Shown here in pieces: positions 54,790 through 63,822 of a DNA stretch of 64,000 nt (positions are counted from its first letter, which is position 1; every line of letters starts with the position of its first letter). Under the pieces are notes generated by a model. It had not been told where the DNA came from and made no database searches. It was given only the letters and a program-made list of their open reading frames with translations. This DNA is from Bacteroidales bacterium UBA5507 (GTDB lineage Bacteria > Bacteroidota > Bacteroidia > Bacteroidales > Lentimicrobiaceae): positions 1,621 to 65,620 of the forward strand of contig DIOT01000031.1 of assembly GCA_002426195.1 (NCBI GenBank), in the 5' to 3' direction. The translations under genes and the position numbers were made by a program.

Positions 54790-55716
54790 GTGAAATCTTC
54801 ATCCTATACTTCAACATCCCACCTCTACAAGTTTGTGCTGACTTTTATTCTTTTGCCACTGCTGTTTATATCATGCGAAAAAGATGAGCCGGTGCATAAA
54901 GCAACATTATTATTGAAGACAGGAGCATTGTACACTCCAAATAATGCCCAAGTCCGGCTTGGAGGTACAATCAGAATCGGCGTATTAGCGTCAGGTTCCG
55001 GTGCTCCTGTTACCTATCTGCAAATATTGAGAATCATAGGCAATGATACTGTTGTTCAGGTTGACAGAGGCATATTCACTGAAGAGGTATTTGATGAAGA
55101 TTTCACTTTCTCAAAAGATGTTGCACCATCCGAAGAATGGCGTATACTAGTAATGAATGCCGATCGGCAAACGGCAGTAGAATCAATTATAATAAACCGG
55201 GCTGAGGGTAGTGACTGGAAACCTATTAAACACTTTCCTTCTCTTGAACTGAGCTTTCAGGACAACCCTGCAGGAAACTGGTTTCTTGATGTTGACAATG
55301 GAGTTATCTATACTTCATCGACAGTAACAGCTCACGAACAAGATGTTGATGTCGTTGGATATTTTTATTACACCTCAGGAGTTCCTTCTCCTTCTTTAAC
55401 CTGTCCCGGATACACCTCTGCCATTGCATATTACCCTGAAATGCAGGGTTGGCCCGTTAAAAATGCTGTAACTTATGATTATATAACTTCCGACAATAAC
55501 CTTATATCGCCACAACAATTCGATGAAGTTATCAACGATAGTCTTTTGGTTACCGGTTATAAACCCGATAAAGTCAGTGGAAATTGCAAGTTTGCATACA
55601 CCGGAAAAGTCATCCCCTTCAAGACTCAAACGGGTAAATATGGGATGATTAAAGTTGAGCAAGCTGATGAAGATTCAGCCGGAATAATGAAATTATCAAT
55701 AAAGATTCAAGAATAG
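54790..55716 (+). CDS. Lipoprotein of unknown function, second of the pair
   Basis: A 308-residue lipoprotein with a GTG start (54790) directly in front of the signal sequence (FVLTFILLPLLFISC). It is a diverged paralogue of the preceding protein: LLKTGALYTPNNAQVRLGGTIRIGVLASGSG matches the earlier LKAETGYISQNTNAAFGDTLLFGVIAKSNG, PSEEWRILVM matches VEEWTMTV, and FKTQTGKYGMIKVEQADED matches FKLQSGLFGLFKVISVDGE. It contains three cysteines in the mature part (SLTCPGY, GNCKF and the lipid Cys). 6 nt separate it from the receptor gene, so the three genes form one operon. Confidence 0.78.
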   Translation: MKSSSYTSTSHLYKFVLTFILLPLLFISCEKDEPVHKATLLLKTGALYTPNNAQVRLGGTIRIGVLASGSGAPVTYLQILRIIGNDTVVQVDRGIFTEEVFDEDFTFSKDVAPSEEWRILVMNADRQTAVESIIINRAEGSDWKPIKHFPSLELSFQDNPAGNWFLDVDNGVIYTSSTVTAHEQDVDVVGYFYYTSGVPSPSLTCPGYTSAIAYYPEMQGWPVKNAVTYDYITSDNNLISPQQFDEVINDSLLVTGYKPDKVSGNCKFAYTGKVIPFKTQTGKYGMIKVEQADEDSAGIMKLSIKIQE

Positions 55717-55721
55717 GCAGC

Positions 55722-57827
55722 ATGAAAACGTTTCGAGATTTTTCACTGGTTTTATCAGTACTATTTCTTCTTAACTATTCGCTTAGTTATGGTCAGAATG
55801 GAGCAAACGGACCTGCTGATACAATTAATATGGAACAGGTAGTAGTAACAGCTACCCGAACCGACAGCAGAGTAGCAAACATCCCAATGCGTATCCATAC
55901 TCTCACATCAGCTGCCTTATCTACAATGCCAGCCATCTCAACCGATGAGGTTTTAAAGTATACTCCCGGCATGAATATTAATCGCTCTTTTGGTGTACTC
56001 AGTGCAAAAGCCACAGTTACAATGAGGGGATTAAGCAGTAAAGAGCAGGGAAGAGTATTGGTACTGATGGATGGTATACCTCTGAATAAATCAGATGGGG
56101 GTTCGGTTGACTGGAATATGATTGATCCATATTCAATTGAACGAATTGAAATAACGAAAGGTGCAGGATCTGCAATTTACGGTGGGAGTGCCATGGGAGG
56201 AATTATTAATATTATCACACAGAAACCGGTAAATAAGTTTAACCTGAATGCATCACTTGACTATGGGACCTACAATACAGCAGGGGCAAAAGTCAATGTA
56301 TCAGGTCGGTTATCCAACTCCTTCTATTATGCTGTGAATACCTTTTATCGCCAGAGTGATGGTTATATAACCCAGCCCGAATCTGAAATAAGAGAAAATC
56401 CTTACATTGTCAAATCCAACATGCAGGAAGCAGGTATCAATGTAAGAACAGGCATAACTCTTAAAGGGAATAACAACCTCGAAGCAATTTTCAAGTATTA
56501 TAATGATCAGCGTGGCACCGGTGAAAAAGTATATCAACCCGAAGGTAATACAACCGATCATGATTCATGGGGAGCAATTCTTAATTATGCCGGAAATATA
56601 GGCGAACTTAGAATTAAATCTTCAGCCTATGCATTAACTGAAGACTACAAGAAAGTAAATGAATACCGCAAAGATGATTATACCTGGTACAATGTACTTT
56701 CAACCAGAAGTGATTATGGATGGCTCAATAGTGCAACATATCAGAAGGGAAAGAATCTGCTAACTGCTGGAATTGACTTTAAACTGGGCGGCGTTGATGG
56801 TGAAGATATTTATATAACATCAACCGATGTAGTGTATAATCTAGGCAAAATGTTTACCTATGCCTTTTTCCTGCAGGATGAATTGACCCTGACTGATAAA
56901 ATCAGAATAATAGCCGGTATTAGATACGATAATGCTACATTCTTTGATGGAGCTTTTTACATTACACAACCAACCAGTGAAACCGACTTCATGGCAGAAT
57001 ATCAGGTTCCTGATATGGGCCGTAAGAACTGGAGTGCCATTAGTCCCCGCCTTTCTTTACAATACCGGATTAATGAAAATACACGACTTTACGGAATGGT
57101 TTCAAGAGGATTCCGACCCTCTGAACTTGAGTATCTATGCCGCTCCGGAAGAATTAAGGGTGGTTTCAAAATCGCAAGCCCCGACCTAAAACCTGAATAT
57201 CTTACCAATTTTGAAGCAGGTATTGACTTTGTTCCTGTTCACGACCTTAATGTCAACTTGTCGGCTTATTACTCTATTGGCAAAGATTTCCAGTATTATG
57301 TTAGCAACGGTCAGGTAATTGATATGGGATTTGGTGAAAGGCCAATCTTTATCCGTGATAATATTGCAAAAGTGACAATCTCAGGTGTTGAAGCAGAATT
57401 CAAATATCAATTATTTTCAGGTCTTCAATTAACAGGCGTTTATGCATGGGCTCAGTCAAAAATTCTTGATTATCATGCAAATGCTGATACTATTAACCTT
57501 ACAGGGAAATTTTTTACCGATGTTCCTGAGCATATAGCCTCTCTGGGTGGTCGTTATATAAATCGTTTCGTCAATGCAAGCTTGTATGTAAGATATACAG
57601 GAAGTATGTTCGTTAACGATCGGAATATCGTTGATGAAATTATCGGGAAGGAAAAATATCCGGCATATACAACCGTCGATCTGAAATTATGGAAAGATGT
57701 TAAGAGATTCCGTGTCTCTTTAGGTGTTCAAAACCTGTTTGATGTAGACTATTACGACAGCAAATTTAATGTTGGTCCGGGGCGATATATCTATGGGACT
57801 CTTGAATATAAAATTGCAATCCGTTAA
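55722..57827 (+). CDS. TonB-dependent outer-membrane receptor
   Basis: A 701-residue receptor: signal peptide (1-24, SLSYGQ), a TonB box-like TINMEQVVVTATR, a plug domain (about 45-165; VTMRGLSSKEQGRVLVLMDGIPLNK, SIERIEITKGAGSAIYGGSAMGGIINI), then a 22-strand barrel that ends in a terminal aromatic strand (GRYIYGTLEYKIAIR). It has no N-terminal carboxypeptidase-like domain, unlike SusC glycan importers, so it resembles siderophore, haem, cobalamin or metal receptors. Substrate unknown. Its partners are the two lipoproteins immediately upstream; energy would come from TonB (42.4 kb). Confidence 0.93.
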   Translation: MKTFRDFSLVLSVLFLLNYSLSYGQNGANGPADTINMEQVVVTATRTDSRVANIPMRIHTLTSAALSTMPAISTDEVLKYTPGMNINRSFGVLSAKATVTMRGLSSKEQGRVLVLMDGIPLNKSDGGSVDWNMIDPYSIERIEITKGAGSAIYGGSAMGGIINIITQKPVNKFNLNASLDYGTYNTAGAKVNVSGRLSNSFYYAVNTFYRQSDGYITQPESEIRENPYIVKSNMQEAGINVRTGITLKGNNNLEAIFKYYNDQRGTGEKVYQPEGNTTDHDSWGAILNYAGNIGELRIKSSAYALTEDYKKVNEYRKDDYTWYNVLSTRSDYGWLNSATYQKGKNLLTAGIDFKLGGVDGEDIYITSTDVVYNLGKMFTYAFFLQDELTLTDKIRIIAGIRYDNATFFDGAFYITQPTSETDFMAEYQVPDMGRKNWSAISPRLSLQYRINENTRLYGMVSRGFRPSELEYLCRSGRIKGGFKIASPDLKPEYLTNFEAGIDFVPVHDLNVNLSAYYSIGKDFQYYVSNGQVIDMGFGERPIFIRDNIAKVTISGVEAEFKYQLFSGLQLTGVYAWAQSKILDYHANADTINLTGKFFTDVPEHIASLGGRYINRFVNASLYVRYTGSMFVNDRNIVDEIIGKEKYPAYTTVDLKLWKDVKRFRVSLGVQNLFDVDYYDSKFNVGPGRYIYGTLEYKIAIR

Positions 57828-57855
57828 TCCTGAAATTACTGAATCTTATAGTATA

Positions 57856-59490
57856 TTATTCTCTTTTTCGGATTTCCGGTTTAAAATGAAATAACAAGGT
57901 TATTATCAACAGGAATACAGAACCCAGCGCACATCCCCTTGCAATGTAGTCACCATATTTCACATAAAAGGTAAGTCGATTATTGGCATTAATAGTTCCT
58001 TTAATAACATCCGGCGCCCAATACCCGGTTCTCTCGATTATATCACCTCTCTGATTAACGAAGCAAGATATTCCTGTGTTAGCCGACCGGGCAATGCTTC
58101 TTCTGGTCTCAATTGATCTTAATGTAGCAAATGTCATGTGCTGCCTGTGCCCTGCAGTATTGCCCCACCAACCATCATTAGTTATTATAAAAATAGCATT
58201 TGCTCCGTTTTTTATAAAACCATTTACAAACTCCCCATATGCCGATTCGTAGCAAATTACCGGTGCAATTTTAAGAGTGTCATTTATAATGAACGGATTG
58301 CGTTCCTTATCTATGCCCAAGGTTCCAACAGTACCTCCCAGGTCGAGAGCAATTTCACCGAATGGTTTAAGCAACCATGGAAATGGCATCATTTCAACAC
58401 CGGGTGTTAGCCTTGATTTGTGATATAATTGCAGCTCTTTTCCTGTTGTAATAAGAATTGCGGTGTTATAAGCATCATAATGTCCGCTTCCGTTACTGAA
58501 TTTCCTGGCGGTAGATGTTATTGCATCTCCTTCAGAATACTCTCTGTATGTTGAATATCCAGTAACTATTTGACTATGTGGGAACTTTGCAGTTAGATTA
58601 TCCCTGAATCTGTTAAATGTCGGATGCCCTTCAAGATTATTTTCCCAGATCATTATCCCTGAACTGAAATTTGGCTGAACCATTGATTCCGGGAATACAA
58701 TAAAATCAGTAGTACTATCAACTTCTTTCAGAGCCAATTGCGACGCTTTGTCAATTACATCCATGGCAGGTACTTCGTATTGCTCCTCATATGGGTCAAG
58801 ATTGGGTTGCACAACAACCACATTTATCGGATTAACCTTCTCAGTATATGAGTAGTAAACTGTATAAGAGAATATCATTGGAATAAGTAAAACTGACAAT
58901 GACAAAGACAACTCCTTAATAGCTGCTTTCCGTTCCTTTTCAATGAAAACACTCTTAATTGTTTTAAATAACAGGATATTGACAACCAATACCCAAAGGG
59001 ATCCTCCAAAAGTGCCCGTATATTCATACCATTGTATCCATTGGGGGAATGAGGCAAAACCATTCCCAAGAGTCATCCATGGCCAGTTCAGATCCCAGTG
59101 ATGATGAATAAATTCAAAAGTTATCCAGAAGAAAATCAATGAAACATAACCGTTTTGTCCCCTTTTAAGCGTCTTTCTGGTAAAGTGAAATAACCAGAAC
59201 ATCAGCGTTTGAGAGAATCCATTGAGTAAAGTTGCAACAGCGGCCCCTAAAAATGTAGCATTATAGATCCACCAGGTGGTTAGTGCATTCCAAATGAAAA
59301 AGGCAGGAAACACCATCCAGAAGAGGCTTAACCTTGAAACATCAGGGTCCTTTCTCTTAATTTCCTCCAGATAAAGCAACGGAACAAAAGCAAAGAAAAG
59401 AAATATCGGATAACCTCTTTCAGGCCATGAAATAGCTAATAATAGTCCGCTCAGAACCGGAAGAAAGGGTAAAAATTTCTTAGAAATCAT
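57856..59490 (-). CDS. lnt: Apolipoprotein N-acyltransferase
   Basis: A 544-residue inner-membrane enzyme adding the third acyl chain to lipoproteins. An N-terminal eight-helix region is followed by a nitrilase-like domain with the catalytic triad visible as E (VFPESMVQPN), K (LYHKSRLTPGVEMMPFP) and C (VICYESAYGEFVNGF). I chose ATG 59490 (MISKKFLPFLPVLSGLLLAI); the frame opens at 59565, but a -7 box TATCTTTG at 59543-59550 would lie inside that longer form. Many lipoproteins in this window would be substrates. Confidence 0.93.
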   Translation of the reverse strand: MISKKFLPFLPVLSGLLLAISWPERGYPIFLFFAFVPLLYLEEIKRKDPDVSRLSLFWMVFPAFFIWNALTTWWIYNATFLGAAVATLLNGFSQTLMFWLFHFTRKTLKRGQNGYVSLIFFWITFEFIHHHWDLNWPWMTLGNGFASFPQWIQWYEYTGTFGGSLWVLVVNILLFKTIKSVFIEKERKAAIKELSLSLSVLLIPMIFSYTVYYSYTEKVNPINVVVVQPNLDPYEEQYEVPAMDVIDKASQLALKEVDSTTDFIVFPESMVQPNFSSGIMIWENNLEGHPTFNRFRDNLTAKFPHSQIVTGYSTYREYSEGDAITSTARKFSNGSGHYDAYNTAILITTGKELQLYHKSRLTPGVEMMPFPWLLKPFGEIALDLGGTVGTLGIDKERNPFIINDTLKIAPVICYESAYGEFVNGFIKNGANAIFIITNDGWWGNTAGHRQHMTFATLRSIETRRSIARSANTGISCFVNQRGDIIERTGYWAPDVIKGTINANNRLTFYVKYGDYIARGCALGSVFLLIITLLFHFKPEIRKRE

Positions 59491-59542
59491 GATTGACCTG
59501 GTTTTTAGAACATTACATGCATCATGTGATTTGTGCAAGCAA

Positions 59543-59550
59543 CAAAGATA
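59543..59550 (-). promoter_or_regulatory. -7 box upstream of lnt
   Basis: Minus-strand TATCTTTG matches TAnnTTTG; the -33 element is not clear. It supports the later start codon (59490) for lnt. Confidence 0.45.
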
Positions 59551-59582
59551 TTTATAAAATTGCAATTCCTTTCCCGAGAAAG

Positions 59583-59614
59583 TTTGGTAATATACGGATT
59601 GAGTGGTACTTTTG
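59583..59614 (+). promoter_or_regulatory. Promoter of ptb-buk
   Basis: TTTG (59583-59586), 20-nt spacer, TACTTTTG (59607-59614): both elements are exact. The leader is about 65 nt and ends with a true Shine-Dalgarno sequence, GGAGG (59680-59684), 4 nt before ATG 59689, which is unusual for this phylum. Confidence 0.78.
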
Positions 59615-59688
59615 CACCGCTTTTAAGTACAGATAAATAACATATCATCAATACATATAAGTAATAAAATAAAAGTTTCGGAGGAAAT

Positions 59689-60594
59689 ATGGCAATCACA
59701 AGACTAAATCAAATATTTGAAGTTCTGAAAACCCGCACTAAAAAGCGATTGGTTGCAGCCTATGCAAATGATTCACATACAATTGAAGCAGTAAGCGAAG
59801 CTGTTGAAAAAGGAATCGTAGATGGCATATTGGTTGGAGATGAAGCCACAATGCGCGATGTTTGTTCTAAATTGAACTTAAATCCTTCAAAATTTCGTTT
59901 TATTCACGAACCTGATGAAGTAAAAGCTGCTTCCAAGGCTGTTAGCATGATAAACGCAGGAGAAGCTGACCTGTTGATGAAAGGTCTGGTTAGCACTGAT
60001 AAATACATGAAAGCAATCCTTAATAAGGAAACCGGACTCATGAATCCCGGGGCTGTTCTTAGTCATGTTACAGTTATTGAAAATCCCAACTACCCTAAAC
60101 TTATGATTGTTGGCGATGTAGCTGTATTACCTTTACCCGACTTCAAACAAAAAGTTGCCATTACCAACTACCTCATTAAAACAGCTCATGCACTTGGTAT
60201 TGAAAAGCCAAAAGTTGCTGCGATATCTGCTACCGAACAAATGCTTGCAGGTATTCCATCAGCTGAAGATGCTGCTATGCTTGCTAAAATGGCCGACAGA
60301 GGACAGATTAAAGGATGTTTGCTTGATGGGCCATTAGCCCTTGATACTGCTATTGATGCTGAATCGGCACGAATTAAAAAATTAACCGGTGAAGTTGCCG
60401 GAGATGCAGACTGTTTGCTCTTCCCGAATATTGAATCGGGCAACGTATTTTATAAAACAAATACAAAGCTTGCAGGTGCAGAATTAGGCGCATTTGTCGC
60501 AGGTGCACGTGTACCTTGTATTCTGTCATCAAGAGGTGACACTTCACTCACAAAGCTCTATAGCATAGCTCTGGCAGCACTATTAGCCAAGTAA
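59689..60594 (+). CDS. ptb: Phosphate butyryltransferase
   Basis: A 301-residue enzyme of the phosphate acyltransferase family that converts butyryl-CoA and phosphate into butyryl-phosphate and CoA. Family landmarks include GLVSTDKYMKAIL, SHVTVIENPNYPKLMIVGDVAVLPLP, SATEQMLAGIPSAEDAAML and DCLLFPNIESGNVFYKTN. The length (about 300) and the neighbouring butyrate kinase separate it from the acetyl enzyme Pta. A strong ribosome-binding site and a perfect promoter suggest high expression. 15 nt separate it from buk. Confidence 0.92.
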   Translation: MAITRLNQIFEVLKTRTKKRLVAAYANDSHTIEAVSEAVEKGIVDGILVGDEATMRDVCSKLNLNPSKFRFIHEPDEVKAASKAVSMINAGEADLLMKGLVSTDKYMKAILNKETGLMNPGAVLSHVTVIENPNYPKLMIVGDVAVLPLPDFKQKVAITNYLIKTAHALGIEKPKVAAISATEQMLAGIPSAEDAAMLAKMADRGQIKGCLLDGPLALDTAIDAESARIKKLTGEVAGDADCLLFPNIESGNVFYKTNTKLAGAELGAFVAGARVPCILSSRGDTSLTKLYSIALAALLAK

Positions 60595-60609
60595 AAAATT
60601 TAAATTATT

Positions 60610-61686
60610 ATGGAAGATATCAGGATTCTGGCTATCAACCCGGGATCAACTAGTACTAAAATTGCTGTTTTTAATGGTTCAAACCCAGTTTTTGTTCGCA
60701 CAATTTACCATTCTGCAGAAGAAATAGCCAAGTTTGAAAAAATAACTGATCAGTATAGTTTCCGCAAAGAAATTATTTACAAACAGGTTGAAGAAGCCGG
60801 CATTGACATGAATTCAATTAATGCCGTGGTTGGAAGAGGTGGCCTGGTAAAACCAATCCCTTCAGGCGTTTATGAAGTCAATGAGGCTATGAAAGCCGAT
60901 TTACGTAATAGCCCAATGGGTGAGCATGCCAGTAACCTGGGTGGTCTTATTGCCGATGATATTGCCAAAAGCATTAAAGGAGTCAGATCTTTTATCACCG
61001 ATCCTGTTGTCGTTGATGAACTTGCACCAATTGCAAGACTATCAGGACATCCTGAATTTAAACGCATCTCAATTTTTCATGCACTGAACCAAAAGGCTAT
61101 TGCCCGACAGCATGCAAATACCATTATGCGCAAATACGAAGATCTCAATCTCATTGTAGTTCACCTTGGTGGAGGTATAAGTGTTGGCGCTCATTGTAAA
61201 GGCGAAGTAATTGATGTAAATCAGGCTCTTGACGGTGAGGGACCTTTCTCACCGGAACGGAGTGGTACTTTACCTGTTGGTGAACTTATCAGGGCCTGTT
61301 TCAGTGGAAAATACACTCAAAAAGAACTGATGCTGATGGTTAAGGGAAAAGGCGGACTTGCCGCATACCTGGGAACCAACAGTGCTTATGAAGTTGAACA
61401 GAGAATTATTGCCGGTGATGAAAATGCCGCATTCATTTTTGAAGGTATGGCTTATCAGGTAGCCAAAGAGATCGGAGCAATGAGCACTGTGCTGAAAGGT
61501 AATGTTGATGCAATTATCCTTACCGGAGGAATTGCTCATGGTAAGTGGTTTGTAAATCAGGTAATTGAACGTGTTTACAAGATCGCACCTGTTCATGTAT
61601 ATCCCGGTGAAGATGAAATGAGAGCACTTGCACTCAATGGCCTCATGGCTTTAAAAGGCGAAATTGTAGTAAAAGAATACGAGTAG
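60610..61686 (+). CDS. buk: Butyrate kinase
   Basis: A 358-residue ASKHA-fold kinase that makes ATP and butyrate (or isobutyrate/isovalerate) from the acyl-phosphate. Motifs: phosphate 1 block LAINPGSTSTKIAVF, VVGRGGLVKPIPSGVYEVN, the HLGGGISVGAH phosphate 2 block, and the adenosine-site GGIAHGKWFVNQV. Together with ptb this gives substrate-level phosphorylation. It is followed by a clear terminator. Confidence 0.95.
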   Translation: MEDIRILAINPGSTSTKIAVFNGSNPVFVRTIYHSAEEIAKFEKITDQYSFRKEIIYKQVEEAGIDMNSINAVVGRGGLVKPIPSGVYEVNEAMKADLRNSPMGEHASNLGGLIADDIAKSIKGVRSFITDPVVVDELAPIARLSGHPEFKRISIFHALNQKAIARQHANTIMRKYEDLNLIVVHLGGGISVGAHCKGEVIDVNQALDGEGPFSPERSGTLPVGELIRACFSGKYTQKELMLMVKGKGGLAAYLGTNSAYEVEQRIIAGDENAAFIFEGMAYQVAKEIGAMSTVLKGNVDAIILTGGIAHGKWFVNQVIERVYKIAPVHVYPGEDEMRALALNGLMALKGEIVVKEYE

Positions 61687-61710
61687 TATTCTACGAAAAT
61701 AATTCCTGAA

Positions 61711-61737
61711 ACCCGGCTACCACCGGGTTTTTTTTAT
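61711..61737 (+). terminator. Terminator of ptb-buk
   Basis: Stem ACCCGG / CCGGGT with a 6-nt loop, followed by about eight T residues. Confidence 0.9.
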
Positions 61738-62137
61738 TCCTTGTTTTGTCGTTGTCCGGAATGATCGGTCTCGTCTGACTTTTTGTGTTGGAGGTGTGAT
61801 TTCCTAGTCTTTAAGTAGTATCATCTCTAGGTCATCTCTAGGTCATCTCTTAGTCAAGTCTAAGTCAGCTCTTGGTAGCACCTATAGATGACTGAGAAAT
61901 GATTGATTCTTGACTGATTGTTGTTTTAGCTTTAAATGCAATCATATAACTACCCTTGCAATAAAATTTCCTTAAAACAGTAAGCTCACAAACTGCAAGC
62001 AATTGCATACTCTGCTGAGTTCTCGTGGTAATATGTTAGATGTGAAGCCGAATTCTCTAAACATTTAGCATTTTAATATGTTTTCAGATTGCTGAAAACC
62101 CGAAACTGTTTTCGCTTATCACCTAAACTCTTTTACC
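61738..62137. other. Intergenic region holding a tandem repeat
   Basis: About 400 nt without a credible ORF or RNA gene. It holds the 11-bp tandem array at 61821-61875 and, after it, a stretch rich in GATTGATT/TTGACTGATTG. No consensus promoter with both boxes was found in front of the downstream GTG start. Confidence 0.55.
61821..61875. repeat. Five-unit 11-bp tandem repeat
   Basis: Units are TCATCTCTAGG (61821-61831), TCATCTCTAGG (61832-61842), TCATCTCTTAG (61843-61853), TCAAGTCTAAG (61854-61864) and TCAGCTCTTGG (61865-61875). Every unit keeps TCA at the start and TCT near the middle, while the rest drifts. The period is close to one helical turn. Flanks continue with similar words (AGTCTTTAAG before, GATGACTGAG after). 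Possibly a regulator-binding array or simply a decaying satellite. Confidence 0.85.
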
Positions 62138-63745
62138 GTGTACCGGATTGAATCAAAAATTAACACGTCCTCAACTGAATTCAGACTGAATCAGGAAGCT
62201 TTTAACCGTTTGATGGAGGAGTATTATCAACGAATGGACTTAGTCACTTCAGGAGGCTCTGAATCGGCTGTTGCGAAGCATAAAGGACGTGGAAAATTGC
62301 TTGCTCGCGAAAGAATCAACTTACTGGTTGACTCTAATACTCCTTTTCTTGAATTATCGCCTATGGCTGCCTGGGATATGCATAATAATGAATTTCCCGG
62401 AGCAGGCATTGTCACCGGAATAGGTATTATCCATAACAGGGAAGTTATGATTGTTGCTAATGATGCAACCGTTAAGGGCGGTACCTACATAGAACAGACT
62501 ATAAGAAAACACGTGAGAGCGCAGGAAATTGCAATGCAGAACCATCTTCCGTGTATTTATATGGTCGATTCTGGCGGAGTTTTCCTTCCCGAACAATCAA
62601 AAGTATTCCCCGACAGGTTTGATTTCGGCCGATTCTTTTATAACCAGGCCCGAATGTCGGCAGCTGGAATTCCACAGATTGCCATTGTAATGGGATCATG
62701 TACTGCCGGAGGAGCATATGTTCCTGCAATGAGCGATGAAACGATAATCGTTCGTGACCAGGGCACTATCTTTATTGGTGGACCACCATTAGTAAAGGCA
62801 GCCACCGGCGAAGAAGTAACTGCTGAAGAGCTTGGTGGCGCTGTTGTTCACACTTCTGTTTCGGGCGTGGCTGATCATCTTGCAGAAGACGACAAACATG
62901 CAATACAGATTTGCCGCGATATAGTCAGGACTTTAAAGCCTCCCCAAAGGCAATCACTCACTTTATTAAAGAGTGTAGACCCATATTACAACCCGGCTGA
63001 ATTATATGGTATAGCTCCTGTTGACCTCCGCAAACCGGTTGATTCTAAGGAAATAATTGCAAGAATGGTCGATGAAAGCCGTTTTCACGAGTTCAAAGCT
63101 AACTATGCTCCTACTCTGGTCACAGGCTTTGCTCACATAATGGGTTATCCCGTGGGAATTTTGGCAAATAATGGAGTTCTTTTTGGTGAAACAGCATTGA
63201 AGGGTGCTCATTTTATAGAATTATGCGCATCACGCGAAGTGCCGGTTATTTTTCTTCAAAACATTACAGGTTTTATCGTTGGAAGGGAATACGAACGAAA
63301 GGGTATTGCACGAGATGGTGCTAAAATGGTTCACGCTGTTGCCAATGCAAACGTACCCAAATTTACAATAGTTTTTGGCGGATCTTTTGGAGCAGGTAAT
63401 TATGCTATGGCAGGAAGGGCTTATGATCCTCATTTACTACTTATGTGGCCCAATGCCAAAATTTCTGTTATGGGTGGCGAACAGGCTGCAGGCGTTCTGA
63501 CAACAGTCAAGGAGGAACAGTTAAAGGCAAAAGGTGAGAGCTTCCTTGATGCAGAAAAGGAATCTTTGAAAAACTCTATTTTAAAAAAGTACGAAGAAGA
63601 GGGTTCAGCTTATTACAGTACTTCCAGGATATGGGATGATGGAATTATTGATCCGGTTGATACACGAACGATTCTCGCCATGGGTATTGCTACATCAACC
63701 AATTATAAATGGAGCGAAACTAAATTCGGTGTCTTCAGGATGTAG
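62138..63745 (+). CDS. Acyl-CoA carboxylase carboxyltransferase (methylcrotonyl-CoA carboxylase beta type)
   Basis: A 535-residue carboxyltransferase with a GTG start at 62138 (the frame has no better upstream codon). Both oxyanion-hole regions are present: YMVDSGGVFLPEQSKVFPD with GSCTAGGAYVPAMSDE, and FLQNITGFIVGREYERKGIARDGAKM with GGSFGAGNYAMAGRAY. Those strings, especially DSGGVFLPEQ and GFIVGREYE, are typical of the methylcrotonyl/geranyl-CoA carboxylase beta subunits, which carboxylate 3-methylcrotonyl-CoA in leucine breakdown. The next gene, an enoyl-CoA hydratase homologue, fits methylglutaconyl-CoA hydratase. The biotin-carrying alpha subunit must be outside the window. Confidence 0.92.
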   Translation: MYRIESKINTSSTEFRLNQEAFNRLMEEYYQRMDLVTSGGSESAVAKHKGRGKLLARERINLLVDSNTPFLELSPMAAWDMHNNEFPGAGIVTGIGIIHNREVMIVANDATVKGGTYIEQTIRKHVRAQEIAMQNHLPCIYMVDSGGVFLPEQSKVFPDRFDFGRFFYNQARMSAAGIPQIAIVMGSCTAGGAYVPAMSDETIIVRDQGTIFIGGPPLVKAATGEEVTAEELGGAVVHTSVSGVADHLAEDDKHAIQICRDIVRTLKPPQRQSLTLLKSVDPYYNPAELYGIAPVDLRKPVDSKEIIARMVDESRFHEFKANYAPTLVTGFAHIMGYPVGILANNGVLFGETALKGAHFIELCASREVPVIFLQNITGFIVGREYERKGIARDGAKMVHAVANANVPKFTIVFGGSFGAGNYAMAGRAYDPHLLLMWPNAKISVMGGEQAAGVLTTVKEEQLKAKGESFLDAEKESLKNSILKKYEEEGSAYYSTSRIWDDGIIDPVDTRTILAMGIATSTNYKWSETKFGVFRM

Positions 63746-63822
63746 TTCTGGTTGCCTGGATTCAATAGAATTGTATCTTTTAAATATCATAACACAATGT
63801 ATCCATCTTACAGAACAGGCTT

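Noticed and set aside
61821..61875. CRISPR array
   Set aside because: Units are 11 bp, directly abutting, without spacers, and no cas genes are present.
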